A DNA stretch of 45,370 nucleotides from Spirochaetota bacterium. GTDB lineage: Bacteria; Spirochaetota; Spirochaetia; Treponematales; UBA12059. The translations under genes and the position numbers were made by a program. The notes below the pieces were generated by a model. It was not told the DNA's origin, did not search any database, and saw only the letters and a program-made list of their open reading frames with translations. The stretch spans positions 1 to 45,370 of the forward strand of contig JAPLSN010000034.1 in NCBI GenBank assembly GCA_026398615.1. The letters run 5' to 3'. This document shows positions 6,399-14,654 of this stretch, piece after piece (position 1 is the stretch's first letter; every line of letters begins with the position of its first letter).

Positions 6399-6981
6399 GA
6401 TACTGACCATCCCGTGCTCGGACGGCGACTACAGGAAGCACGAATCTGCCTACGTGGACGAAGGTGCACTCGTAGGGATAGGCACGAAAATCTGGCATTT
6501 TTCCCATATCATGGGCGGCGCCAGGATCGGGAAGAATTGCTCCATCGGCCAGAACGTGAATGTGGGAAGCAAGGCCGTTCTTGGAGACAGCGTCAAGGTC
6601 CAGAACAACGTCTCGATCTACGACGACGTCGTCATTGAAGACGATGTTTTTTGTGGTCCCTCCTGCGTCTTCACGAACGTGATCCATCCGCGGGCTTTCG
6701 TGGAGCGAAAGAACGAATACTTGCGAACCCTCGTGAAAAAGGGAGCCGCCATAGGCGCGAACGCGACCATAGTCTGCGGAACGACCCTCGGCGAATATTG
6801 TTTCGTGGGTGCGGGGAGCGTGGTGACAAGGGACGTTCCCGCTTACGCCATGGTATACGGGAATCCCGCAAGGATGAAAGGCTGGATGTGCCGCTGCGGC
6901 GTCAAACTTGGCGATGATCTTGCCTGCCCCGAATGCGGGAAGCGGTATGGAAAGTCGAACGAAACCTTGAAACAACTGTAG
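6385..6981 (+). CDS. wbpD: WbpD-like UDP-2-acetamido-3-amino-2,3-dideoxyglucuronate N-acetyltransferase
   Basis: A 198-residue left-handed beta-helix acyltransferase. Hexapeptide repeats run from about residue 24 to 150 (ALVGIGTKIWHFSHIMGGAR, IGKNCSIGQNVNVGS, VKVQNNVSIYDDVVIEDD), and the loop FTNVIHPRAFVERK is typical of this family. The end of the helix reads VPAYAMVYGNPARMKGWM. It then has Cys169, Cys171, Cys181 and Cys184, a small zinc-ribbon-like tail seen in some homologues. It acetylates the 3-amino group using acetyl-CoA, after WbpE. ATG 6385 follows GAGAGGAAT. Context with the other four wbp homologues makes the assignment strong. Confidence 0.9.
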   Translation: MESNEILTIPCSDGDYRKHESAYVDEGALVGIGTKIWHFSHIMGGARIGKNCSIGQNVNVGSKAVLGDSVKVQNNVSIYDDVVIEDDVFCGPSCVFTNVIHPRAFVERKNEYLRTLVKKGAAIGANATIVCGTTLGEYCFVGAGSVVTRDVPAYAMVYGNPARMKGWMCRCGVKLGDDLACPECGKRYGKSNETLKQL

Positions 6982-6988
6982 ACTACCA

Positions 6989-7017
6989 TTGTATCTTAAC
7001 CAGTATGTCGATATAAT
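6989..7017 (+). promoter_or_regulatory. Sigma-70-type promoter of the abiE operon
   Basis: TTGTAT (6989-6994), a 17-bp spacer and a perfect TATAAT (7012-7017) precede abiEi. Transcription would begin around 7024, giving a leader of only about 14 nt with no clear Shine-Dalgarno. The -10 lies in the centre of the palindrome at 6996-7034. Predicted from sequence only. Confidence 0.65.
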
Positions 7018-7034
7018 ATCGATATACTGGTTAA
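6996..7034. promoter_or_regulatory. Operator-like 39-bp palindrome upstream of abiEi
   Basis: The outer arms are TTAACCAGTAT (6996-7006) and ATACTGGTTAA (7024-7034). Inside them TCGATAT (7008-7014) pairs with ATATCGA (7016-7022) around a single central base. The two 19-bp halves differ at one position. The palindrome covers the spacer, the -10 and the likely transcription start, so a bound repressor would block initiation. AbiEi antitoxins of studied type IV systems repress their own promoter by binding inverted repeats, making AbiEi the obvious candidate ligand. Confidence 0.75.
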
Positions 7035-7037
7035 AAT

Positions 7038-7649
7038 ATGAGATTCGAACTACCGGAGCTTGATTACTCTATCCTCATGCAGGCCCTTTCGGGATATTCG
7101 TATCCCCGTGATCGGGTTACCCGTCTACTCCGCTCGGGCGGATTGATCCGCGTAAAAAAAGGGCTCTATGTAACCAACGATCCCAGGGATTGGTATTCGA
7201 AGGAAGTGCTAGCCAACCTGGTCTACGGGCCATCCTATGTATCCCTGGAATATGCCCTGCGATTCCACGGTCTGATTCCCGAGGCGGTGGAAACCGTTAC
7301 GTCGGTTACCACACAGCGCCACAAGCGATTCGATACACCCTTGGGAAGGTTCGAGTACGAACACCTCCCGGAACGAATGTATTCATGCGGGATCGTATAC
7401 TTGCCCGCGGACACCCGGCGCGGGTTCTTCATCGGTTCGCCTGAAAAAGCGTTGATCGATACTTTGGCCTTGCGGACTCCGGGCTTGAAACCGGCTGATA
7501 TCGAAAAGCATCTCTTCGAGAATCTCAGGATAGACGAAGCGGATTTTTCCCGCCTTGATTTCTCGCATTTGGATCCCGTTTTAATAGATTGCGGGAAGCT
7601 TTCCGTCCGCTCGTTTTTTACCTTCCTGAAGCGGAGGTCATCGCTTTGA
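7038..7649 (+). CDS. abiEi: AbiEi-family antitoxin (type IV toxin-antitoxin)
   Basis: A 203-residue protein. The N-terminal winged-helix-like segment YSYPRDRVTRLLRSGGLIRV, followed by KKGLYV, is characteristic of AbiEi. The body reads YVSLEYALRFHGLIPEAVET, then VTSVTTQRHKRFDTPLGRFE and SPEKALIDTLAL, also family-typical. It acts as antitoxin and transcriptional autorepressor, here probably through the palindrome directly upstream. The start ATG 7038 lies three bases after that palindrome, giving a very short leader. The stop TGA overlaps the next gene's TTG start by 4 nt. Confidence 0.87.
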   Translation: MRFELPELDYSILMQALSGYSYPRDRVTRLLRSGGLIRVKKGLYVTNDPRDWYSKEVLANLVYGPSYVSLEYALRFHGLIPEAVETVTSVTTQRHKRFDTPLGRFEYEHLPERMYSCGIVYLPADTRRGFFIGSPEKALIDTLALRTPGLKPADIEKHLFENLRIDEADFSRLDFSHLDPVLIDCGKLSVRSFFTFLKRRSSL

Positions 7650-8512
7650 CTGATGCGTTGTCTACCCTCGTGGCCCGGAGGAATCCCCGGAGCTTCGAAG
7701 AATACGACCGTGCCCTCCGGGAAGTCGCGCAGGAATTCATGCTGCTAGGGCTGTGGCGCGGTAAATTTTTCGAGAAGGCCGCGTTCTATGGAGGCACGGC
7801 GTTACGACTACTGTATGGGCTGGACCGGTTTTCGGAGGATCTCGATTTTTCGCTTTTGCGACCGGATGAGGGATTCCGTTTCGATCCGTATTTCGACGCA
7901 ATAGGCCGGGAACTCGCCGCCCTTGGTCTGGATGTGGAGCTGGAGCACAGGGACAAGGATACTTCCGTCGAGTCGGCTTTCCTCAAGATGAACACAAGGA
8001 ATGCGCTGATAGTAATAGGCGTTCCCGGTTCGGTGTCCGCCTCAGCGGCACCCAACCGGCTGATACGTGTAAAATTCGAAGCGGATGTCGATCCGCCAGC
8101 AGGATTCGGAACGGAGATTCGCCTCCTCACCGAACCGTCCCCCATCGGAGTGCGTGCGTATACGGGGCCGAGCATGTTTGCAAGCAAGTTCCACGCCCTC
8201 TTGGCTCGTTCGTGGAAGAATAGGGTCAAGGGTCGGGACTGGTACGATCTGGTGTTTTTTGTAGGAAGGGGCATACCGATGGATCTTCACTACCTGCAGA
8301 GTCGGCTGGAAACGGCGGGTTCATGGACAAGTGGAGCGATGACGGCCAAGGATGCGTGCGCGATGCTCCATGGGAAAATCGAAGGGCTCGACATCGATGC
8401 CGCGCGGGAGGATGTCTCGCGTTTCGTCCCCGTTCCGTCCGATCTGGAGCTATGGTCCAAGGATTTTTTCCACCAGATAACGGATAGGGTAACGGTAAGC
8501 GATGCTGGATGA
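7646..8512 (+). CDS. abiEii: AbiEii-family nucleotidyltransferase toxin
   Basis: Encodes 288 residues from TTG 7646, overlapping abiEi by TTGA and preceded by GGAGG (7633-7637, spacer 8). The nucleotidyltransferase signature is FYGGTALRLLYGLDRFSEDL followed by DF (GGT at 49-51, D66-x-D68 region). Further conserved residues are Lys143 in RVKFEAD, Lys181 in ASKFHALLA and Asp198/Asp201 in KGRDWYDLVFF. AbiEii is a bacteriostatic NTP transferase of DUF1814 type; homologues add nucleotides to tRNA. An upstream TTG at 7589 is also open but lies inside abiEi without a ribosome-binding site. All key residues look intact. Confidence 0.87.
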   Translation: MTDALSTLVARRNPRSFEEYDRALREVAQEFMLLGLWRGKFFEKAAFYGGTALRLLYGLDRFSEDLDFSLLRPDEGFRFDPYFDAIGRELAALGLDVELEHRDKDTSVESAFLKMNTRNALIVIGVPGSVSASAAPNRLIRVKFEADVDPPAGFGTEIRLLTEPSPIGVRAYTGPSMFASKFHALLARSWKNRVKGRDWYDLVFFVGRGIPMDLHYLQSRLETAGSWTSGAMTAKDACAMLHGKIEGLDIDAAREDVSRFVPVPSDLELWSKDFFHQITDRVTVSDAG

Positions 8513-8528
8513 AGACAAGGGAGTATGT

Positions 8529-9848
8529 ATGGGTAATTTTGATTCAATCATGAAAAAAATCAAGAATGACAGCGTCAAGGTCGGCATCATCGGTCTCGGC
8601 TACGTGGGACTCCCCCTGGCCGTCAGCTTCGCTAAAAAAGGAATTGAAGTTCTCGGTTTCGAGAAAAGCACCAAGAAGGCCGATGCCGTCAACGCGGGCA
8701 AGAATTATATCGGCGACATCAGGGACGAGGATTTTGTCGCGGTCGTGGGATCCGGGAAACTTTCGGCGACGACTGACTTCACCAGGCTTCGCGAGTGTGA
8801 CGCCGCCATCATCTGCGTACCGACGCCATTGGACAAGTTCAAGAAACCCGACATGAGCTACATCGCCGCGTCCTGCGAAGAGATCGGCAAGTGCATGAAA
8901 AGCGGCACGTTCATCTCCCTTGAGAGCACGACCTACCCTACGACGACCGAGGACTTCATGAAGCCCATCATCGAGCGGGAGTCCGGGATGAGGGAGGGGG
9001 TAGACTTCTGGCTCTGTTTCAGCCCAGAGCGGGTCGACCCGGGCAACAAGCAGTACAAGACCGAAAACACTCCCAAGGTGATCGGCGGCCTTGGGGATGA
9101 AGCGCAGAAGATCGCCCTGGCCCTGTACGGAAAGGCGATCCGGGAACTGTATCCCGTAAGCTCTCCCCGGGCGGCGGAGATGGTGAAGATACTCGAGAAT
9201 ACCTATCGCCTCGTGAACATTTCCCTTATCAACGAGCTGGCATTGCTCGCCGGCAAGATGGATATCAATATCTGGGAAGTCATCGAGGCGGCCAAGTCCA
9301 AGCCGTTCGGCTTCCAGGCTTTCTACCCGGGTCCGGGAATTGGAGGACATTGCATACCGCTCGATCCCTTCTACCTCGAGTATATCGCCAAGGGCTTCAA
9401 CTTCGACCTGACCATGATCAATGCCGCCGGCAATATCAATAACCTGATGCCGTACCGTATCATGAACAAGATCATGTACGCCCTCAACCGTCAGGGAAAA
9501 GCGATGAATGGGTCGATGATACTCTTCCTCGGGGTCGCCTACAAACCGGACATCGATGACGCGCGTGAAAGCCCGGCCCTCCTCGTGATGGAACAGGTGG
9601 CGCGCAAGGGCGCGACCGTGCTCTACCACGACCCATATATACCGGAAGCGACGGACGAACACGGTCACCGGTATGTCAGTGTCGAACTCACCGACAAGGC
9701 GATCGCGGATGCCGATTGCGTCGTGATCACGACCAACCATGAATGCTTCGACGTGGATCGCATCGTCGCGAAGGCCAGGCTCGTCGTGGATACGCGGAAC
9801 GCGGTCAAGCGCGTCCATATCGAAGGCGACAAGGTGTTCAAGCTGTAG
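8529..9848 (+). CDS. wbpA: Nucleotide-sugar dehydrogenase, probable UDP-N-acetylglucosamine 6-dehydrogenase (WbpA-like)
   Basis: A 439-residue UDP-glucose/UDP-GlcNAc dehydrogenase-superfamily enzyme. The NAD-binding motif is GLGYVGLPLA (22-31), IICVPTPLD follows the Rossmann core, and the catalytic thiol is Cys275 in GIGGHCIPLDPFYL. The C-terminal UDP-binding domain begins near FLGVAYKPDIDDARESPAL. It oxidises C6 of UDP-GlcNAc to UDP-GlcNAcA, the first step toward UDP-ManNAc(3NAc)A. I chose ATG 8529, preceded by AAGGGAG; ATG 8502 overlaps abiEii and lacks a site. WbpI begins 5 bp after its stop, so the two are co-transcribed. Confidence 0.9.
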   Translation: MGNFDSIMKKIKNDSVKVGIIGLGYVGLPLAVSFAKKGIEVLGFEKSTKKADAVNAGKNYIGDIRDEDFVAVVGSGKLSATTDFTRLRECDAAIICVPTPLDKFKKPDMSYIAASCEEIGKCMKSGTFISLESTTYPTTTEDFMKPIIERESGMREGVDFWLCFSPERVDPGNKQYKTENTPKVIGGLGDEAQKIALALYGKAIRELYPVSSPRAAEMVKILENTYRLVNISLINELALLAGKMDINIWEVIEAAKSKPFGFQAFYPGPGIGGHCIPLDPFYLEYIAKGFNFDLTMINAAGNINNLMPYRIMNKIMYALNRQGKAMNGSMILFLGVAYKPDIDDARESPALLVMEQVARKGATVLYHDPYIPEATDEHGHRYVSVELTDKAIADADCVVITTNHECFDVDRIVAKARLVVDTRNAVKRVHIEGDKVFKL

Positions 9849-9853
9849 CCGTG

Positions 9854-10996
9854 ATGCACATCGTCACCGTCGTCGGGGCGAGACCCCAGTTCGTCAAGGC
9901 CGCGGTCTTAAGCCGGTTGATCCGGTCCGCGGCCTATCGCGAACGCATCTCGGAATTTCTCGTCCATACGGGGCAGCACTGGGACGACAACATGTCCAAC
10001 CTGTTTTTCAGGGAGATGGGAATTCCAGAGCCCGAGGTCAACCTGGGCGTCGGCGGCGGGAGCCATGGCCGGATGACCGGCGACATGCTCGCGGGGATCG
10101 AGGCGATCCTCATCGAGCGGAAGCCGGATGTGGTGCTCGTGTACGGCGATACGAATTCCACACTGGCCGGCGCCCTCGCCGCGGCAAAGCTCCATATCCC
10201 GGTAGCCCACGTGGAAGCGGGCTTGCGAAGCCGGGACAAGGGCATGCCGGAAGAGCAGAACCGCATCGTCGCCGACCACCTGTCGACCTGGCTTCTCTGT
10301 CCGACCGAAACCGCGATCGAGAACCTGTCCCGTGAAGGGCTGGTGGACGGCCAGGCGACAGCTGCCCCGACGAGCGACCATCCGGGGATCAAGCTGGTGG
10401 GCGACGTCATGTACGATGCATCGCTCCACTACCGGGCTATCGCCTCGGTGCGACCTGCGGCTGAGCGCGCCCTGAAACGCCTGGGGATCGACAAACCGTT
10501 TTGTCTCCTGACCCTCCACCGTGCGGAGAACACCGATGACCGGGAACGCCTGTCCGGGATCATGGAAGGATTGAGGCGGTCGGCCGGGATTCCGATGATC
10601 TTCCCCGTCCACCCGAGAACGAGGAAGCTCCTCGATCTCCACGGGATCACCCTGCCGCCGCATGTCCGGCCGATAGAACCGGTCGGCTACTTCGACATGC
10701 TCGAACTGGAGGAAGCATGCGATACGGTCATAACCGATTCCGGGGGAGTCCAGAAGGAAGCATATTTCTTCCACAAGCCCTGCGTAACGCTTCGCGAACG
10801 GACCGAGTGGGTGGAGACGGTGGAAAGCGGCTGGAACAGGCTTGCGGGGGCTGATCCTGGCGCCATCGCTGCGGCACTGACGACGGTTTCGGCGATGGAC
10901 GGGTGGCGGCCGCTTTACGGCATGGGCGATGCCGGGGAACGCATTCTCGCCGTGCTGGAAACAGGTTCGGACGCGAAAAGCGGGAACGGTGCGTGA
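9854..10996 (+). CDS. wbpI: UDP-N-acetylglucosamine 2-epimerase family, probable WbpI
   Basis: A 380-residue non-hydrolysing UDP-sugar 2-epimerase. Visible motifs are VVGARPQFVKAAVL, HTGQHWDDNMSNLFF, VYGDTNSTLAGALAA and VAHVEAGLRS followed by MPEEQNRIVADH. The C-terminal GT-B-like half has LLTLHRAENTDD and TDSGGVQKEA. In this context it should epimerise UDP-GlcNAc(3NAc)A to UDP-ManNAc(3NAc)A, the last step of the pathway. A WecB-like activity on UDP-GlcNAc is the alternative. GTG 9851 is another possible start. Its TGA overlaps the next gene's GTG start (GTGA 10993-10996). Confidence 0.87.
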   Translation: MHIVTVVGARPQFVKAAVLSRLIRSAAYRERISEFLVHTGQHWDDNMSNLFFREMGIPEPEVNLGVGGGSHGRMTGDMLAGIEAILIERKPDVVLVYGDTNSTLAGALAAAKLHIPVAHVEAGLRSRDKGMPEEQNRIVADHLSTWLLCPTETAIENLSREGLVDGQATAAPTSDHPGIKLVGDVMYDASLHYRAIASVRPAAERALKRLGIDKPFCLLTLHRAENTDDRERLSGIMEGLRRSAGIPMIFPVHPRTRKLLDLHGITLPPHVRPIEPVGYFDMLELEEACDTVITDSGGVQKEAYFFHKPCVTLRERTEWVETVESGWNRLAGADPGAIAAALTTVSAMDGWRPLYGMGDAGERILAVLETGSDAKSGNGA

Positions 10997-12159
10997 AACC
11001 TTTCAGGATCGCCCACCTCAATTTCATCGACGAGCCGGGAGTGACCCGCAAGTTGCGCGAGCAGGCTTCCGCCGCCCGCGAACTGGGCCTCCCCATGGAT
11101 TTCTACCTGATCAGCAGTGATTTCAAGGATCATGACGAGGGGAATCTCAAGTTCCGGAAGCGCGCGCAGTCCACCATGCCCGGACGGCTTCGATTCCTCC
11201 ATTCAATGCTTTTCGGGCATGAAGACCTGATTGGCTCGTATCTCGATCCAGCCGCCTACGACGCGTTCGTCATCCGCTTCGGAAAGCTGTTCCTGGGCCA
11301 GGGTATCACGTATCGTCGTTGGGGTTCCCGCATCGTCACCGAGCATCACACGGACGAGATCGCCGAACTCCTTCTCAAGCCGACGCTCGGGCGGAGATTT
11401 CTCGCGGCGGTGAGCCTGCAAAGGAGCCGAAAGGCGCTGGGAATGGTTGCGGGGATCAGCGCCGTCACCGGTGAAATCCTGGGGAACGAGATCGCCAAGT
11501 CGGGGGGCAGGCCGGGCATAGTCGTTCCCAACGGCGTTTCCGTTCCCGCTGAACCGCCTCCGCCGCGATCCCTCGGACCGGTGGAACCGATCCGGATCGT
11601 TTTCGCGGCAGCCGCGTTCCAGTCCTGGCAGGGGTTGGATCGCCTCCTCGCGGGACTCAGGCGGTATTCAGGCATCCGCCCGCTCGTGGTCAACCTTGCA
11701 GGCAAGCTCGACGAGGATCAGCATGCCGGCCTCCAGCGCTTTGCCGGTCACGCCCGCATCCGCTTCGAGGAGCATGGTATCCTCGATCCCACCGCCGCAC
11801 GGCAACTCTACGTTCGATGCCACGTCGGTATTGCCGGCCTTGCGCTCCTGCGGAACGGCTTGGCCGAGGCTTGCCCTCTCAAGGTCCGCGACTACGCGGC
11901 ATATGGACTTCCATTCGCCTATGCCTTCGTAGACCCCGACATTCCCGCCGATTGGCCATATGCCCTGCGCCTGCCCGCCGATGAATCTCCGGTCGATGTC
12001 GATGCCATCGTACGCTTTGCCGAGGGTGCATACGCGGCGGGTGATCCCGGTGCAACGATGCACGCTTTCGCCCTGGCGCATCTTGACTGGAAGCCGAAAG
12101 TACAAGCCTTGTACGATTTCGTCAGAAAGGCGACGTCCGGCGGGGAAGGCGAGGCATGA
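10993..12159 (+). CDS. Glycosyltransferase, GT4-like
   Basis: A 388-residue GT-B transferase starting at GTG 10993 with a 4-nt overlap to wbpI. The N-terminal domain opens KPFRIAHLNFIDEPGVTRKL. The donor domain includes VVPNGVSVPAE, RIVFAAAAFQSWQGLDRLLA and GLRR. It lies directly after the UDP-ManNAc(3NAc)A genes and is translationally coupled to them, so it is a candidate for transferring that sugar; this is inference from position. The usual EX7E motif is weak here (RNGLAEACPLKVRDYAAYGL). Confidence 0.75.
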   Translation: MKPFRIAHLNFIDEPGVTRKLREQASAARELGLPMDFYLISSDFKDHDEGNLKFRKRAQSTMPGRLRFLHSMLFGHEDLIGSYLDPAAYDAFVIRFGKLFLGQGITYRRWGSRIVTEHHTDEIAELLLKPTLGRRFLAAVSLQRSRKALGMVAGISAVTGEILGNEIAKSGGRPGIVVPNGVSVPAEPPPPRSLGPVEPIRIVFAAAAFQSWQGLDRLLAGLRRYSGIRPLVVNLAGKLDEDQHAGLQRFAGHARIRFEEHGILDPTAARQLYVRCHVGIAGLALLRNGLAEACPLKVRDYAAYGLPFAYAFVDPDIPADWPYALRLPADESPVDVDAIVRFAEGAYAAGDPGATMHAFALAHLDWKPKVQALYDFVRKATSGGEGEA

Positions 12160-13328
12160 CCATTCTCGGCATCTTCCTCAACGACGAGGTCCGCACCGGC
12201 GGTCACCGGCGTTACCTGGAACTCCTGGAAGGGCTCGCGGAACGCGGCAACCGGGTTGTCGTCGTTCTCAACAGGCAGTTCGCGTACGAATCGGAACACT
12301 TGACCGTCCGCAGGATCGAAGCCCGCTACGTACGGGGTGGCATCGTCCCGATCGCCCTGGTTTTCAGGAAAGCCGTTCGGCGCGATTTTGCCGAAATTGC
12401 CTCGCTCGCGGGCAAACCCGATTGCATCCTCATCCACGGAGAGACGCACTTCCTCGCAGCCCTGCTCTTGAAGCGTAAACTCGGTACCCCCCTGGTCTTC
12501 GGGCATCGGAGCAATGCTGTGCGCGAATCGATGATGAAACTGTCCGAGGATGGAACGTCAATGACTGCCAGGCTCGGATCAACCTGGGAACTCCGGAAAT
12601 ACCGACGATACGAGCGCATGATCGCGCGGAACGCCGACCTCGCGGTGTTCCAGAGCACGTACGACAGGAACGATTTCCTTTCGCGCGCGCCCATGGCGTC
12701 CGAGCGGGCGGCCGTGGTGCCGGGAAACATCGGTCCGCCCAGGTTCCGCGCGGAACATGCCGGTACGAACCGGAGCACGGCCCTCGGGCGCGTGATTTTC
12801 GTCGGTACTTTCGGCGTGCGAAAAGGCGTCCGCTACCTCGTCGATGCCATACTCCTCCTCGCCGAACGGGGTGTCAACGGCATCCGCTTCGAACTGGTCG
12901 GGCCGGGGCCCGACCGTGCCCGGTACAAAGCGCTTTTTGACGAGCGCGGGCTGTCGGGAATCGTATCGCTAGAAGGCCGGATAGCAGATCCATTTCAGAG
13001 GATCGCTGCCGCCGACCTCATGGTCGTGCCCTCGCTCTTCGATTCCTATCCCGACACGACGCTCGAGGCACTCCATGTCGGCACGCCGGTCATCGGCAGC
13101 GCCGTCGGGGGAATCCCCGATCAGCTCGTCCACGAAGACCTGCTCTTTCCGCCCATGGACGCGATGGCCATCGCCGACCGCATCGAGCGCTGCGTCCGCG
13201 AGCCGGGCTTCTACACTCACCTGAAGGCATTGTGCGCGGAACGGCGGAAGGCTTTCCTCTTCGATTGGGCGGAAGCCTGGGAAACCGTGATGCGGGAATT
13301 GCTAGGATCAAGGATACCAGGGTCATGA
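12156..13328 (+). CDS. Glycosyltransferase, GT4 family
   Basis: A 390-residue group-1 glycosyltransferase overlapping the previous gene by ATGA. It opens MTILGIFLNDEVRTGGHRRY, with the glycine-rich acceptor-side loop. The C-terminal domain contains VIFVGTFGVRKGVRYLVDA, FELVGPGPDR and PSLFDSYPDTTLEALHVGTP, where the Glu of LEALHVGTPVIGS sits in the donor-sugar position. Part of the same transcription unit as wbpI and the preceding transferase. Donor and linkage unknown. Confidence 0.82.
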   Translation: MTILGIFLNDEVRTGGHRRYLELLEGLAERGNRVVVVLNRQFAYESEHLTVRRIEARYVRGGIVPIALVFRKAVRRDFAEIASLAGKPDCILIHGETHFLAALLLKRKLGTPLVFGHRSNAVRESMMKLSEDGTSMTARLGSTWELRKYRRYERMIARNADLAVFQSTYDRNDFLSRAPMASERAAVVPGNIGPPRFRAEHAGTNRSTALGRVIFVGTFGVRKGVRYLVDAILLLAERGVNGIRFELVGPGPDRARYKALFDERGLSGIVSLEGRIADPFQRIAAADLMVVPSLFDSYPDTTLEALHVGTPVIGSAVGGIPDQLVHEDLLFPPMDAMAIADRIERCVREPGFYTHLKALCAERRKAFLFDWAEAWETVMRELLGSRIPGS

Positions 13329-13367
13329 TAATGACGGCAAGGTGACAGGGCGGAGGGAGAAGACACT

Positions 13368-14489
13368 ATGAATCCATTCAAATATGGTACCATCGTCAGA
13401 GGCGAATATTTCTACGATCGAAGCGAGGAATGCAAAAGGATAGTTTCTACACTCTCGGGAGGGAATAACATCGTACTGTTGGCGCCACGCCGATACGGCA
13501 AGACTTCACTGGTATTTCGCGCTCTCGAGGAACTCGAAAGCAAGGGTTTTACCTGCGTGTATTTCGATTTCATGCCCGTTTACTCCCGGGAATCTTTTAT
13601 CGAAGCGTACACCAGGAGTATCCTTGCCAAACAGGGAAATTGGGAAAAGGCAGTCAAGAAAGTCGGTGCACTGTTATCTGGAGTACGGCTCGGCCTGTCG
13701 CTCGATCCTGCCGGGACGCCTGAGTTCCGGATAAATTTCATTGATGCCAAGGTGAACGAGAAAACGCTTCAGGAGATACTCGAATTGCCGGAGCGTCTGG
13801 CGAGCGGGAAGAAAAAGTTCATAATGGTATTTGACGAATTCCAGGAGATCGTCAAGCTCAATGGCGAAAACTTCGAGGGTCTCCTGCGAAGTACAATACA
13901 GAGACAGCGCAACGTGAATTACCTTTTTCTGGGAAGTCGTACGCATTTGCTCAGCGATATGTTCCACAACAAGAATCGGGCTTTCTATGATTCAGCCATG
14001 TCGATGCAACTCGATCTTCTTCCCGAACGGGAGTCGGTAGCATACCTGAAAAAAAGATTCGCTGAATCAGCAATAAAGATCGACAATGCCACGGCCGGGA
14101 TTCTCTTAAATCAGGCGGGGAACATCCCCTATTACATTCAACTTTTGGCCGCGGAAGTATGGCAATATTCCATCCCGGCGCCTGCGGTTGTAAGTGAAAA
14201 AAGCATAATCGAATGTGCCGGCCGTATCCTGGATCTCAAGAGCGATTATTATTCAGAGCTGTTCGATCGTCATTCCGCGGCGCAGAAAAAACTTCTGAAG
14301 GCTCTGGTTTCAGGCAGTGAAGGCATATATTCCGCCGGCTATTCCAGTAAACACAGGCTTTCAGCCGTTTCGACCACGCAAAAGGCCCTTGCCGGTCTCA
14401 TCGAAAGCGGTATCGTCGAAAAAACGGGAAACCAGTTCATCATCGGGGATCCCTTCTTCAGGCTGTTTATCAAGAATTACGCCTATTAG
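13368..14489 (+). CDS. AAA/STAND-like ATPase (archaeal-ATPase-like family)
   Basis: A 373-residue P-loop protein. The N-terminus NPFKYGTIVRGEYFYDRSEE is typical of the ATPase_2/AAA ATP-binding proteins. Walker A is LLAPRRYGKTSLVF (Lys45) and Walker B is FIMVFDEFQEIV. A sensor-like FLGSRTHLLSDMF follows, and the C-terminal half looks like a winged helix (STTQKALAGLIESGIVEKTG). GC content is lower than in flanking genes, suggesting an insert in the glycan cluster. Biological role unknown; relatives are often in defence or mobile contexts, but nothing here proves that. GGAGGGAG provides a ribosome-binding site before ATG 13368. Confidence 0.75.
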   Translation: MNPFKYGTIVRGEYFYDRSEECKRIVSTLSGGNNIVLLAPRRYGKTSLVFRALEELESKGFTCVYFDFMPVYSRESFIEAYTRSILAKQGNWEKAVKKVGALLSGVRLGLSLDPAGTPEFRINFIDAKVNEKTLQEILELPERLASGKKKFIMVFDEFQEIVKLNGENFEGLLRSTIQRQRNVNYLFLGSRTHLLSDMFHNKNRAFYDSAMSMQLDLLPERESVAYLKKRFAESAIKIDNATAGILLNQAGNIPYYIQLLAAEVWQYSIPAPAVVSEKSIIECAGRILDLKSDYYSELFDRHSAAQKKLLKALVSGSEGIYSAGYSSKHRLSAVSTTQKALAGLIESGIVEKTGNQFIIGDPFFRLFIKNYAY

Positions 14490-14654
14490 CATAATGCCGC
14501 CAAGCGTAATTACTGACACGAGTGAACCGATCCAGGTATCGGCACCGAATTTCATTGTCCGAAATCGACTGGAAGCATCCGGGGCCCATACCTGATTTTT
14601 CGGGCTGATGGCTTGCTTGTCGTAATACTGAACTGCCTGCAAGGACTCCGCTGC

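Noticed and set aside
8544-9818. A 424-codon minus-strand frame opposite wbpA
   Set aside because: Shadow of a gene with intact motifs (GLGYVGLP and the catalytic Cys). No domain or ribosome-binding site supports it.
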